Of a stretch of 64,000 nt of DNA, positions 45,248 to 59,405 are shown piece after piece. Both the position numbers and the translations under genes were made by a program. This DNA comes from Polytrichum commune (taxonomy: Eukaryota > Streptophyta > Polytrichopsida > Polytrichales > Polytrichaceae), in contig OX485803.1 of the NCBI GenBank assembly GCA_950295325.1, positions 64,371,554-64,435,553 of the forward strand. Direction: 5' to 3'. The stretch's first letter is position 1; every line of letters starts with the position of its first letter. The notes under the pieces were generated by a model that saw only the letters and a program-made list of their open reading frames with translations, did no database searches and had not been told where the DNA came from.

Positions 45248-48200
45248 ATGGGGGGAGCAGTGAGCTATGCCGCAGCTGCGATGGGGGGAGGTAGTAGTGC
45301 GGCGAAGGATGTGGATGCTGTAGACTGGCTCAACTTGCCGTGCCCAGTCAAGTATGAGGAGATTCAGCGCGAGAATATCAGTAAGTGGCATATCGGTCCT
45401 CCCTCTTCGTCTCAATCATTCCGAGCGCAAGGAAGTATGCACATTTTATGTTGGCAGGGGTATAAAGGATGTGAGCTCATGTGAGGATGAGAGATTTTGT
45501 GCAGAACCTCCGGGACAAGGCAATGTGAGCTCGTGAAAGTCACATTTAAGATATAACCTGTAAAATGTGATGTCAGTGATATTGAAGGGTTTAAAGGCTA
45601 TTGACGCCACATACGAAATAGATCGCTTGAAACAGATGGAAGCATAGCCCTCAGCATAGAATGCTGTGCAATGGAAAGTATTCTCTATCTTGATGCTTTA
45701 AGGTACAACTTGGAATTTTTGTGCAAATCGACAATTTCTTGGTGGTTGCGACATGCATTTTGTGAGGGGCAGCGAATGATCTAGTTTTAGAGCATGTCAA
45801 GTGATCCGTATTCTATCTGTCGAAGATTTTGCACATTAGGGCACAAGGTGTATGGCGGGTTATCACTTGGTGCTTGTGAGATGCATTTTTTCAGAGGTAT
45901 TGGCAGCTCTAGTTTTGCAGTGTACAGTCTGCAGGATTTGGGGCACAAAGAAAATCCTAGCAGTCATCACGAGTTTGAAAATGTAGCCTGTTTCCAAAGT
46001 CATCCCGTCATGAAATCCTGCTACACTTGGAGTGGTGGAACGGCTACAGTGTTATCTCTTGCCCATGCACATATCCTACCAATTTCAGGACTTATAAGGA
46101 AGGGAAGGAGCATCAGTGCAGGGATTTTTTAATTCCTGACTGATAGGAAAACTTACATTTAGGAATTTCCTTGAGGAGCTCATTAACCAGCTCACCCCAT
46201 GGCTGTACAAGTTTTGGAATGTACAAGTAGGTTTCAAGATTGTCTCGGGTTCAAATTCTAGGAGTACAGGGCATGTGTAAATTAGCTTACCTGAACAGGG
46301 TGACTCTGGTTGACGCTTGATCTTGGAGGAATCTGAATCTTTAGGTCTCAATTTCAATGCTATGTGTGCTTTCTATCACTGAAGCAGTAGTAGTCATTCA
46401 TTTTGAAGTTTGAGATACTGAGCAAGGCGATGCATTGGTTTCCAGCGGATGGCTGTCGTACAGGAATAATTGCTGACATTGTTCTTGTGCATTTGTAGTG
46501 TCACTTAAGCCGGAGCTATTTGAGGGCTTGCGATTTGACTTCACAAAGCCCCTCAATCAAAGATTTTCGCTTAGTCACAGGTAAATCCTGTTGGCCTTCA
46601 TAAAGTACTGAGGTTACAATCATCTATGTGTTCTGCCTTAATCTATTATGTATGTCCTTTGACAGAAGCAGAGCTGAGCTCATCACATTCTTGTTCTGTG
46701 CTTTCTCCATCTTGTCAGCATTGTAAAATTCTCACTCACTCCAGTTCAGACCATCTCTGATGCTTGTATTCAAGGGTATTTTGTACAGTTTGTTTAGGAT
46801 TTGGCACATTTTAAGGACGGATTTGTTTCTCTTTGTGTCTCAAAAACAATGTTACCTCACCTTCAGTATTACAAATATGTCTCTAATTCTAAAGTGAATA
46901 TGTTGTACTTATCTACCTTCAATGCTTGGAAGAAATATCAAAATTGACAGCAAGCATTGGTTCTTGCAGCCTTTTCATGGGTTCTGTGGAGGTGCCTTCT
47001 CAGGGGGCTCAGATCATTAAAGTCCCAGCTGCCCATTATGAGTTTGGTGCAAATCTGATTGACCAGCGGGTGATAGTCCTTCCATCTCTATATTTTGTAC
47101 CCCTCACTAGGATCTTTCTGGTGCTATGCCAACATATTCTTTACTCTGAATAGATCAATGAAGTGCATGAAGGAGCCCTGGAGATGATTGCCATACAACT
47201 ATGACCATGTGGGAATCTTAGTTTGTAGAACTACTAGATTTTATTTTGTTGATTTTTCCTTCTGGCAGATATTTGAGGCAATCCATTCACTTCTAACACT
47301 ACAACATGTGTACATGTCAAGCTACCTTTGTTTACAAAATTGAGGCCTTTGGTGTTGCAGATGATGATGCTTATTGGTCGTGTCTTGACTGATGGTCGCA
47401 TGAGTGCCAGAGTCAAGTATGATCTATCAGATCGACTTTCTGTAAAAGTGAATGCGCAGGTGAGATTTATTTCCATTTTCAGTCAAATATAAGCGACAAC
47501 ATTCATTGGTGTGGGTTAAAATTGGTGATATACACCCAATATACCCTTTGTAGTATTTGTGAAGGAGAAAGAAGAGATTGCAACCTGCAGTTTATTGGGT
47601 GCATTGGATTGCAGTGGATCTATGGCACATGGTGATCAATGTTAATTGTTACAAACTTGTCACTCATGTACCACAGTGATGTATCACTCAGTAGCTTTAT
47701 TTGCTTGCCCTCCTTTCTGCACCCTCTTTCTGCTGATTTCTGTGGGTATCTTTGTTGCAGCTTACAAACGAGCCACACTTTTCACAAGGAATGTTCCATT
47801 TTGATTACAGGGTTGGTAACATATCTCATCATTTATTTCTGTGCCTGCTATTACATCTCAGCTGGATACTTCTGTCTCGTGAACTTCTGTCAATTTTATG
47901 GACTTGGGGTATAATCTTCTATGTATATTGTGGATAATTGCGTGGGAAAGATGAATGTTTTTTTGTGTTCTGATATTGATGGTGAAGCATCTAAGTTTCA
48001 TTTTTGGTTTTGTACAGGGTAATGATTTTCAGACTCAATTGCAGTTAGGGAACAATGCCTTCTATGGGTTCAATTACATACAGGTACATTACGTATATAT
48101 TTTTATTTTTTTGTTTATATATATATGTATGTATTTTTGTTTCACATGCAAAGCCTGATATAACTGTCTCAAATACAATTATGCAGTTTTATGGGCTTCT

Positions 48201-49988
48201 TTACCATGCATACTAGATCACAGGGTGACATAATGGTACCAAATGATTGATGGGAACATATATGATCACTTGTTCCCATTGATCAGACCTTGTACTGTGA
48301 AGTGGTAGTTTACTATCAAGATGCCCCTGTTCACATGATATGTGGTTATTGTTGTAGAGTGTGACACCGACATTGGCATTGGGTGGTGAAGTTTTCTGGT
48401 TGGGTCATCAGCGGAAATCTGGTGTTGGTTTTGCTGGCCGCTACAACACTGACAAAGTGGTAGGATAATATAAAGGCATTTGAGCTCTTCTCTAGAAACA
48501 AGTGTTGCCCTCAGGCACAGTTTAATATCCAAAGTGTGAAATGTTCAGTGGACTCAGTATTTGAAATATGTTGCAATGGCTGGTCTGCAGTTTCTATTTC
48601 TTCATTTAGCAGTGACCCAGGGACCTTGCTCTCTAATATTGCAACCAAGGGTGTTTTCCATTATACTGTCAGGGATAAAAAGTTTATTGCACAACTAGGA
48701 GTTGCTCTGGAACTGCATTGTCTACCATGAAGACTTGTTTCATAGGTAACAGGGCAGGCTACTAGACTATGTTGGTGTTGATAATACTCTGGCTTGTTGA
48801 TCTGCTGATCAATATCATGGATGCAGGTTGCAACAGGTCAATTCGCAAGCACTGGTATTGTCTCTTTGACGTATGTGCAAAGAGTTTCAGAGAAGGTAAA
48901 TATGCCTGAATTAAACTTTTGGGATAATATAGTCCACTTGATGTACAATGGATGAGTGCTGTGGTAATTATAACATGCCTTTGAGAAGCTCTGGATTGAC
49001 TAGATGTAGGTGCTAGGTATTCCAGCTCTCTTTATATCATGAAAGTATGTTGGTCATGACCTTACACAGAAGTGGCCAATGTCAAAAATTGGTGAGAAAA
49101 TTGAACTAGGACCTCTCAGAGAAGCCCTTCTGTATAAATTACATATGTCAGGTTTATAAATTACAGAAAATGCTGTGCGAAATATGATTGTGAAATAGGG
49201 ACAGTAGCACTGACCTTGTTCCTGTTATATTTATGTTGGCTACATGTTTACCCTTTTTGAAACTTTTTGCAACAAAGTTTGGCTTGGTAAGGATTGCAGT
49301 GACTTTGCATTCAGGTTTCACTGGCGTCCGATTTCTTGTATAACTGGAATTCAAAGGAGGCGACAACCAGTGTTGGCTATGATTATCTCCTCCGACAGGT
49401 ATGATGAAGCTGAACAATGAAATTGTTGTACTGGATTTATGAGTAGAATGCTGCTTCTGTGGGTGGTGTATCATCTTCAATGTTAGTAGCAGGATCCTCT
49501 CTAGTGAAGTTTCTACTTTATGAAGTTACTGATGGCCTATGATCTCCTGCAGTGTCGTTTGAGGGGAAGGTTGGACACAAATGGGTGTGTCGCAGCCTAT
49601 TTGGAAGAGAGGTTGAATCTTGGTGTAAACTTTTTGCTTTCAGCAGAGGTTGGTTATTTTCTGAGACCCTCGTCATTTCATTTTGTGTTTGAAATTGCTT
49701 CTTCTCGATTTAACTAACTGGGCATCCCTCCCTGAGCACCTACTGGATCTTGGTAGGAATGCTTGTTATTTGGAAATGGACAATTGTAATACTGTGCAGA
49801 CTTGAGAATGGATCTTCTAGTTTACATTATAAAGTGGAACTATATACTGGAACATTGGATCAGTCTGAGATTGGAATTGGGACTGCTCACATTGCAATGT
49901 GTTAATGAGCCTTCTTGTATGTTGTGAGCAGATTGATCACTGGAAGAAAGACTACAAATTTGGATTTGGGATGACTGTGGGCGAGTGA
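45248..49988 (+). CDS. TOM40: TOM40, mitochondrial outer-membrane import pore, tandem copy A
   Basis: Beta-barrel channel of the TOM complex through which nearly all nuclear-encoded mitochondrial precursors pass. Eleven exons: 45248-45380, 46499-46580, 46970-47069, 47361-47459, 47761-47811, 48018-48083, 48358-48459, 48827-48895, 49315-49398, 49553-49648, 49932-49988; every junction is in phase, 312 aa, normal for a plant Tom40. Motifs: [108 protein letters not shown], and the C-terminal [14 protein letters not shown] barrel-closing strand. The N terminus is short and Ala/Gly-rich. All parts look intact. Copy B lies 2.1 kb downstream in the same direction. A pyrimidine-rich leader and T tract precede the start. 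Confidence 0.96.
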
Positions 49989-52051
49989 CCTGCAACATCT
50001 TCACTTGGACACTGATACAGTTACACACTTTCTCAGAGCATGTTGTCATGAAACAGGAGCTTGGGATGTTCAGTTTTGTAGTCTAGCTCCCATCCTGTTG
50101 AGAGTTGGCGGCAGTATTGGTTTGTCACCCACCCTGAGGGCGTATGTGTTGTCTATTTAACAACAGATCTCAGTTTTTCGTGTACTCAAAAGCGGTGGTG
50201 TGACAAGTTTGGATTCATCAGCATGACTGCAGAGCTATTCCTTTAAAGAATCTAGGAGTCATTGGGGTGGGCAGAGTTAAGCACAGTGAGAAAGAGATAT
50301 TGGTACCACCTCTCCTGCACACCAATCTTCACTGTGAAAGAAGGCATATTTTTAGTTCACTCATAAATAGCTTGCACTCGAGTAGTCCAATTTGTTGACT
50401 TGACAGTGAATGCAGTATAATTTAATTTCTGAGAATATTCTCTTTGCTTTTCGGAGGCTCTATTTAGTATCGTCTGGTAACTTTCTTATACATGGGCTAT
50501 GGCTCTTTGCAAAATGTGATGTTCTGAGGATCCATGGAAAGAGGTGTAACAAGAAAGTGCCATTGTGTACTTAGATGATACTAAATACCCCCTTACCTAC
50601 TAAATGGCCAATCAAGAGCCAGTCATAGAGCTCAAGAACCTCAAGAAAGACCTTTTAATAAATTTCAAGTGGTGCATGTGATCACTTATTTAAAAAAAGA
50701 TCTCATTTGAAGGTGGTATAAGTAGAATCACTATACATTTGGGAAGGGGTCTTGAACTTCTTGTTTATTGCAGTGTATACGGCAATCCCCAAAAGCATCC
50801 CGCATAGAATCTGGTTATGGCTTTATTAAGGTTGCGCGTGACAAAAGTATATCTTTCCTTGAGAGAACGCCCAACTTTTCCAGCAGACGTCACTCGTAAT
50901 TTGATCAGTAATACATATTTCAGTGAATAATGAATGTTTTACTTATAATCTCAGTAATTCGTCAATTCATCTTTGTATGTCACATTCCATGAACGAGGGG
51001 AACCTCAACATTTTCAATATCCAATCTCCAACCTTGGTGGAAGTAGCCAACATAACTTATAATCCTTTAAATGTGCAGCTTCCGTGCAGTGAGAAAAATC
51101 TTTCTTCTTTGCAACCTTCAGGTGGGAATTTGGAAACGTTCTCCTTAGACTAGTAACTTTAAAACAAAACACACATCTGGTCCAAGTTGGACATTTTGGG
51201 CAACTCTCTAAACTCAAATCCTTTTGCCACATAAGCTCCCAAATCCCAATCTCCATTGTCGATGGAACTTCTTCAAACTGTTTTTAATAGGAGGAAATTC
51301 GGGCTTACAGGGTCATGTTTCACAATCGGAGGACTAACTGAATTGATGATTCCTTTGTAGCCAGAGCACCACCTACTGAACTTATACAAGCTCCAAAAGC
51401 TTGCAAACTGCAACCACAACGTTAACTGCCCGAGGTAAGCTTAACCAAAGGTGAAGAAGGTTGCCACCCACCATCACCAAAGTTGGCCTCCTCTAAGGAG
51501 ATCGCCTTCTGCGAAAGTTGTTTGTTTTGTAGGGTTTTACACTTGGCTATGGTGTGACGGTGAGTGGTAGGGCTTTAATGATAACTAACACTTACTTTGA
51601 ATTCTGCATGCCCTCCCTTCCTACTCTTTCTTCCTCGGCGGTCTCTGAATCTGCACAAGCAGAGCCGAGGGGGATCTTGCATCAATCCTTTACACTTAGT
51701 TGAATTTCATCATCCCTGCGCGGCCACCACCTTCTTCTCGAGCATTCTACTTCTCTCGATTTCATTCCAGCTCCAGGGGACTAAGTAAGCTCACACCACC
51801 ATTAGGGTTGTGGCAGAGCAGCAGGGGCTGAGTAGCATTAATCTTTTTGTTTGTAGGTTTCAAGGGGTTTTTGTGCTGTGTTGTGGCGTGGTTACGGTGT
51901 TAGTGTGGAAGTGGGAGGACATTCATCATCATCATCAGCAATGTCTGCGTGCCCAGCGTAGAATCCGAGGCCAGCCCGCTGTCTGGGTTTACCCTCCTTT
52001 TGGAACCGACTGGGTTTTGAGCTTGTGGTTTGTCCGCAGTAGCAGGCAGCA
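49989..52051. other. Spacer between the TOM40 copies
   Basis: The first about 350 bp match the region after copy B (GGGAG.TTGG.AT.TT.AGTTTTG, CCCACCC(T/G)GAGGGCGTAT), so the duplication included the 3' untranslated region. The last about 250 bp are the copy B promoter and leader, with a possible leader intron ending near 51857. The middle shows nothing recognised. Confidence 0.5.
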
Positions 52052-55000
52052 ATGGGGGGAGCTGTGAGCTATGCGGCAGCTGCGATGGGCGGGGGAGGGG
52101 ATGGGATGAAGAAGGAGGTGGATGCTGTGGACTGGCTCAACTTGCCCTGCCCTGTCAAGTATGAGGAGATTCAACGGGAGAACATCAGTAAGTGGAATGA
52201 AGTACTCTTCCCTCCTTGTCATCATCCAGTCAGTGTGCGAAGAAGAAGAAGATGATCGCATTCTAATCAAAAGGACCTTTGATGCTTGTACAGAACCTGC
52301 AGAAGTGGGTTGTAGGTGTTAAGGAGGTATGCGAGCTCCTGAATTTCTGGCTCAAGTGTACCGATTATAATTGTACTGTCAAATTAGGATTTACGGGTGA
52401 TTGATCAAAATGGGATTGAAATAGGACTGATCAAAGACTTAGGCGGCAAATTTGCAGTCCGAGGCTCCTGCTTTGCGGTGTCGATGTCTGTCTGTCTGTC
52501 TGTCATGCCAAGAATTCCAGTTTGTAGATTGCAGTATGGGATGTAGCAGCCACTTTGAGCTGGGCCTTGCATGTTTTTTTGTGAGATAGCAAAACTTAGT
52601 CTAGCCATCGTGGATGTGTAAATGTTGACCTTATTAGGTCATTTGGTATGCCTCGGAAGCAATTCGTGGCTAATCCTGGCTTGTTTCTTCAATTCGAAAC
52701 AGGACCCACCTTAATCTACCTTCTAGAACAGTGAATCAGGCACATCATATAGTTCCTTCAAATTATTTTTCGTCACCTTAGCTTCTATCATCCAAGAGAC
52801 TGAAAGTCAGCAACATATGGAAAACTTGAAAAGTAGCCATACGCCTGCAATTTTCCTCCTGAGTGATAACATTGGCTTGCTGGTAATGTTGTTGTGGTTT
52901 TGTAGTGTCACTCAAGCCAGAGCTGTTTGAGGGCTTGCGGTTCGATTTCACAAAGCCTCTCAACCAACGTTTTTCCTTAAGTCACAGGTGAGCAGTCTTG
53001 TTATTAATATTCCTGATGTTGGATGCTGTACTTTGTTCTTTCATTTGAAGAAGGCGTGACTTCCTTTTTGTAAGTACTGTAAGTTGGTAGTACTCTGGAG
53101 TCTTACTACTCTTGGTTCAGAACAGTGTTTGACAAGTGAGTATGGAAGATTTCTTCACTTTTACAAAGGCTTTGTGAGTTATCTTTTGTTTGTACCCGGC
53201 CTTTAGAGGTGTGTTTGGTGCTTCTGTTGAATATTTTGAAACCAGGGATGTTCTCTTTTAACGTGAGGATCTTGCTACCAAGAGTTCATATAGTTAGTGT
53301 TGGTTTTTGCAGCCTTTTTATGGGCTCAGTGGAGGTGCCTTCTCAGGGGGCTCAAATAGTCAAAGTCCCAGCAGCTCATTATGAGTTTGGTGCAAACTTG
53401 ATCGACCAGCGGGTAAAATTTCTTTCAATACTGTGTTGAACCTATCACCTGAAGGGAAAAGAAACATACATGTCAAGACCTTTCAGACAAGGAGTACTAT
53501 GTGACAATGACCATGCATTCCTAGTATGTGTTGTAGATTAGAACATATGCACTTTGAATCTTCAAATCTGCACTGTGCTGCATTTGTTCCCATCCTAAGG
53601 CTTATTAGACTTATTCCTGAACTCAAGCAGACTTTCTGTTGGGAGTTAGTGTCTCATGAATTTTTATTGGTTGTTTGCATACAAAATCAATAATTTCTTT
53701 CCTCTTGTGATGTATGCACAGAGGTAGTGTGTGAATTTGAATGAAGAGCAACCTATTTCGGTTCATTGAGTTTGACACTCGATGAACCAATATAGAATGT
53801 TCTGTCTTAAACCTCCACACTACCTCCAAGCATGGACCGAAAACTTACCAAACATGGAAGGTCTTGTATGCACAAGAACCAATTTCTGATCAAAAGTAAT
53901 GTTGAGTTAGAGGGTAACTCTATTGACCACCCAATGTAGTACATCTTGGAAGATTCTTGCTAACAAGGTTGGAAGGTTTTTTTTTGCTGCAGCAGATGAT
54001 GCTTATTGGTCGTGTCCTGACTGATGGTCGCATGAGTGCCCGAGTCAAGTATGATATTACAGATCGACTCTCATTGAAAATAAATGCACAGGTGTGGTTT
54101 ATAAATTTCCTTATCGAATATAAAGTACAACTAGCAATTGCTGCAGGTCAAAGTTACTTAAACATACATCAGAAACTTTACATGAACTTGGGTGGAGGTT
54201 TCACTTTCAATTATATACCGTATGTACATTGAATTGTGTTTGTTAGAGGAGGTAGCTGTAATATGTAAACCCCCTGTATTAGAAGAATTGTTGATGCTGG
54301 TTACATATCAATTTTGTTACATTGTAAACCATGGACAATGTTGCAGACACAACATATTCAAGAGTGTTGTGATATTTCACTATTATTGACTTAATTTCCT
54401 GTGTCATTTCTGTTAGCCTCTGTTTCTGTCTTCCTACTGACTTGAACTGGTAATTTCTGTTGCAGCTTACAAATGAACCCCACTTTTCACAAGGGATGTT
54501 CCATTTTGATTACAGGGTTAGTGACCTATCATATCATCTAATGATTATTCTGCTATGATGTCTATGCTGAACAGGTTTTGTCTCATGTCTACAGTAAGCT
54601 TCGGGTTATATTGGCCTGGGGTTCTATTTCGCTATGCTACAGTTATATACACACACAAGAAAGATAACTTCTGTACATGTTTTCTCACTCTGAATTGGTT
54701 TGATGGCAAAGAGTCTAATGTTCATTATTTGTGTCCAGGGAAATGATTTTCAGACCCAATTGCAATTAGGAAACAATGCCTTCTATGGTTTCAATTACAT
54801 CCAGGTAATTTGCTTTAAATTTAATGTCTAGTTGTTGAAGCCTAGTGCAAGCTGTCTCTTAGATTATTACTAAGTTTAATGTGTACTCATGTTCTAGATT
54901 ATAGGGTCGTTTTTCTAGATTCATTATCTGGCTGTTGATATTATTGTATCTAGCCCTAATCCCTAAGTCCCAATGGTTACAAGGTCCTATTGTTTTCATG

Positions 55001-56795
55001 GTCTCATATGCTTCCCATTTTCATGGGAAATCTGATGGTCAGAACTTTGTAAAGGGGCATTTACTGTTGAGATGTGAAAAATTCACATAATGGTTGTTGG
55101 TTTGTTTTAGAGTGTGACACCAACATTGGCTTTGGGCGGTGAAGTTTTCTGGTTGGGTCATCAGCGAAAATCTGGTGTTGGCTTTGCAGGGCGTTACAAC
55201 ACAGACAAAGTGGTAGGGTGTAAGCTATCCTTTTTGCATTATGTACCTTGACTTTTAGAAGGTTGCTAGGAATTAGCCAGGCTATCATACTGTGTTTTGT
55301 GTTTCTATGATCTCTTGTTTCAATCTGCTCATCAAATGGTGATGTGACCAATGTTGTGGATGCAGGTTGCGACAGGTCAATTTGCAAGCACTGGTATTGT
55401 CTCATTGGCATATGTACAAAAAGTATCAGAGAAGGTAAATTTGCCTCACCTTCGTACTGAGCTTATTCTGGACTCTTGATGGCTTAGTCATGTCATGGTT
55501 GAATTTCTGAAAGATCATCAAGACAAATTGTGTACATTAACTATATGGTTGTGATTATAGACATTTTTGTTACGATCAACATAACCAAATTATGGTCGAA
55601 TGAAACATTGTGACATTGTTTTTACAGGTGTCATTGGCGTCAGATTTCTTGTACAACTGGAATTCCAAGGAGGCGACCACCAGCGTTGGGTATGACTACT
55701 GCCTCCGACAGGTATGTAGGAGTTGGCTTCTAGACGTGGTCGCAATACATATTACATTCATGAGGACAGTAAATTAGTACAGTTGTGAATGCAGCAAAAT
55801 CTATCCTGTTCTGACTGGGTCTGTTATATTTCTTTTATTCTTATCTCTCCAACAGTAATAACATGTTCTCTAGCCACCATAAATCTCAACAATTTTGGTG
55901 GTGAACAATTTTCTGCAGTGCCGTTTGAGGGGAAGGTTGGACACAAATGGTTGCGTAGCAGCGTATCTGGAAGAGAGGCTTAACCTTGGTGTGAACTTTC
56001 TGCTTTCAGCAGAGGTATGTCATTTTCTAGCTCATTTTGTTCTTTAGAATCTCTACATGCTGTATAAATGAATGGTCCACTGCCAGGAGGCACTTATGGC
56101 CACTTTTCAATATGGCCAAGCGCCATGATCCTGGAATTGTGAGGGCCTTGAAACTCGTCCAAAAGCTGTACCATGGATTTTTGAAATTGGATTTTGTGTG
56201 GTCACGGGCCTTCAAGTGTAGTGTAAAGACATGTGTGACTGGGCTCTTGCTCGAATGCTTATTTCATTACCATCCTATTCATGTGGACCCTTCTTTACAA
56301 CAAGTTTTGCTAGTCAAGGTTGTGAGATTTTGAAGTGTCATGGTCTTCCAGTTTTGTGTAGGACCCACCTGTTGGAGGTGGGCTTGATGCAAAATCCAGT
56401 AGACCATGAAACATTATCCATTGCATGTCATGTAGGACTCCATTTAGGTTTGTTATCCATACAAAGTTGGTCCCTTAGGCCCTCAAGCTCCAGTGGGGTG
56501 GGACAGTTGGCATTTTCCACCAATGGGAGATTTTAGCTGTCAATAGCCACTGCCCTTCAACCTCTAGTATAAAGTGCCCCTTAAATATTTGTTCTTGAGA
56601 AGGGCAGGTTGAATGCCTTGTGGACAAGATGTGATGTCTCCAATTTTTTTGCAGTTAGGAGTACCAGACCTATTAAAGATGGAAACTGGGACTTGAAACC
56701 TCAAAGCACTAACTTAGCTCTTTCTGTATGTTGGGCAGATTGATCACTGGAAGAAGGACTACAAATTTGGGTTTGGGATGACTGTGGGCGAGTGA
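52052..56795 (+). CDS. TOM40: TOM40, mitochondrial outer-membrane import pore, tandem copy B
   Basis: Same protein and same eleven-exon structure as copy A: 52052-52187, 52906-52987, 53313-53412, 53993-54091, 54466-54516, 54739-54804, 55111-55212, 55366-55434, 55628-55711, 55919-56014, 56739-56795, 313 aa. Differences from copy A are few: an N-terminal [10 protein letters not shown] for [23 protein letters not shown] for [24 protein letters not shown] for [10 protein letters not shown], and CLRQ for LLRQ near residue 246. Introns are mostly diverged in sequence, so the duplication is not recent, while exons are held by selection. Exon 4 has a double acceptor (GCAGCAG) allowing loss of one Gln. 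Intron 10 is 724 bp versus 283 bp in copy A because of a probable insertion. Confidence 0.96.
56083..56577. mobile_element. Probable small DNA element in intron 10 of TOM40-B
   Basis: The intron exceeds that of copy A by about 440 bp. The extra DNA begins near AGGAGGCACTTATGG and ends near TATAAAGTGCCCCTTA, which pair as short, imperfect inverted repeats (GG.GCACTT(T)AT). No clear target duplication. No coding capacity. Exact ends are uncertain. Confidence 0.4.
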
Positions 56796-56799
56796 CTTG

Positions 56800-58948
56800 T
56801 CATGGGGACACGTGGACAGTGACAGTAAATTCGCATAGCCTTTTGCATGTTGTCATGAAATGGGAGTTTGGCATATTTAGTTTTGCAGTCTATCTCCCAT
56901 CCTATTTAAAGTTGGCGGAATTTGTATTGATTGAGTCTCCCACCCGGAGGGCGTATATGTTGTCTTTGAACAACAGATTTCAATTTTTCTTGAACTCAAG
57001 TGGTGGGGAAGGGCACTGCCAGTGGCCCTGACAAATATTGGAAGTCAATTGGTGACGTGGACAGAGAGTTAGACATAGGGGAAAAGAGATTATTGATCTA
57101 GCCACTCCCTCACTTCAGACTGATCTCCGGACTGAGTGTTGGGTAGGCACATTTTCAGTTCACATATAGCTTTGTTTAGCTCCAATTTGTTGATTACAAG
57201 TATATTTCTTTTGTACGGGCACAAGAAATTACTGTAGCTATTGGTCGTTTTCTTTTCTGCTGGTGTTCTTAGAGTTTATCATCCTATTTTGGGCATTCCC
57301 CTTGCAATTAAAGAAGTGTATGTACACTGTTGTGCTTGCAATTGTTGCAGTAAGTTGCTTGAATCTATCATAGGACATTGTTCATGTTCATGTTTGTGTC
57401 TTTTGTTAATGTTTCGTATTGCCTTTTGTTAATGTTTCGTATTGTCTTTTGTTCAATATTTCGTATTGCCTTTTTAGATAACATGAGGCAACCCAAGGAT
57501 GAGATAATTACTTGCTTATCAGTATTAGCACCTGGATCATGTATGTTTAACAAGGTGACAACATGACTGTATACGTTGCTAAGCTTTACCAACTAGGAGT
57601 CTAGGACCAATTAGGAGGGAGATTAACATAGAAGAGATGTTCTATAATATTTGCACCCCAGGTATACCACTGGAAGAATGAGTCTGTTGAGACACATATA
57701 AATTTGGGACCCCTCGGTCATTAGGTTCAGGTTTTGCTGACCTTGTACAGAAAATTAAAATAAACTTTATCAAATGCTTAACAAGTGAGTACTCAATCCC
57801 TAAATGTGAGTGTTTCCCTGTGGCTGCCATTTGTTGATAAGTTGCACGACTAGACAGTGAAATTTTGGGAAGCAAATTATTTAGCATCAAGTTGCTCATG
57901 ACATAAATGTGATGGGTGACCCAGTGGCTCCATTGATGTATAAGCAAACTTGAACGTCCATGTGGGTTTAGCTTTCTTAAACCTCATTGGATTTCAACAT
58001 AAAACCACTAGTCCAGGGTAAGGTTGGGCTCATGGTTGATGCTGTGATTCACTGCACAATTCTTCTTCTGATTAAGTTGCAATGAAAAAGATGAGGGAAA
58101 CTGTGCAACAGGTTTGTGAGTTTGAAGTAATTACTTGCCTTTGATTGCAGCCCTTAGGAAAATATGTGTGTGTGAGTGGTCCTCCCTCAGGAAAAGCAAT
58201 TGCTCTTTACTGAGCAGTTAGCTCTGCCATGTTGACAGAATGTAATTTGTATCAACTATGAATTGCCAATCTGAATTATCCGTTCTATCAAGTCACACTC
58301 TAGAAAACTCTTGCTGCTGTCACTTCTTCCTATTGAGTCAACGGCAACTGGTTTGGTCATCTCAGCTGCAGTGCAATTTTCTGATGCAACAGCGCACCAT
58401 CTTCCCGCTTACAAACTGGCATTCGGATGGCCCTTTGTATTGTGTGATCCATATCTTCATATGGGACTGTTCCAACACATCTCAAAGATCAGGATAATTT
58501 GTCCTCCATGAGAGAAGCTGAAGCAAAACATAGTTGCAACACTCCACGCTGCTGCCAGACCCATGGTTTGGATATTCCACAGTAAGCACTGAGTGCCGTT
58601 GTCAATGTGGCTGTGAGTAAACCAAGGGCCAAGACAGCCAACCTCTTGTTCTCCCTCTGTTTTAGGTGCCTTCAAAAGCTTGTCATGAAGTCTACATCTA
58701 TACTCATTACTCACAATTGGTACTGTAACAAGTCACTCAGAGAGTGCGGGACACTCCTTTGAAGTCTTGCGAGCTCCATCTCTAGGCACCCTTGTGTGAG
58801 TCATCCTTGCCACTTGGCACTATTAAAATGTCTTGCAAGCATCAACCCTTCTCTATGTCACACATTCTCCCACACTTCTCAAGCATAAAATGCTCCACCA
58901 GCAAGTCAATGATGCCACACGGATTCATAGTGCCACACTATCATTATA
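56800..58948. other. TOM40-B 3' flank and intergenic DNA
   Basis: The copy-A-like 3' region runs to about 57010. After that no coding pattern is recognised apart from the short tandem repeat at 57401-57470. Confidence 0.4.
57401..57470. repeat. Three-copy tandem repeat, period 23 bp
   Basis: TTTTGTTAATGTTTCGTATT plus GCC or GTC is repeated three times, the last unit with small changes (TTTTGTTCAATATTTCG). Confidence 0.85.
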
Positions 58949-59405
58949 TAGGTAAGGGCCCCCACACACAATACACATACACAAGGTACGTGCACACACA
59001 TGCATTATTGGAAATGAAATAGCTGATACATTAGCCAATGACGGAACCCTCAAGGAGAAGCCATCCCCCACACCCCACATACATATAGCACACCCAACCC
59101 CATACTGGTTGGCAAGCTGCCCAACAGCCACACATAACGGAGCCATCCGTAACCTTAGCACATTCATAGCAAAGGAACACGAATCCCGAGAAACGCTACT
59201 AGCCAAACGCAAATTCCCGTATGTCGACAAATGGCTATCAAATGAACAAATAAACCAAAAACTCTTTGACCATTTTTGGATAAACGACAAAGTGACAGAC
59301 GCACAAATCACTCAAACACTAAAATTCAGATACGCCCACTATATGGGCAATCACAGGAAAAACATCTTTTGGCCTCTCACACATCAAAACCCCAATTGCA
59401 CCCTA

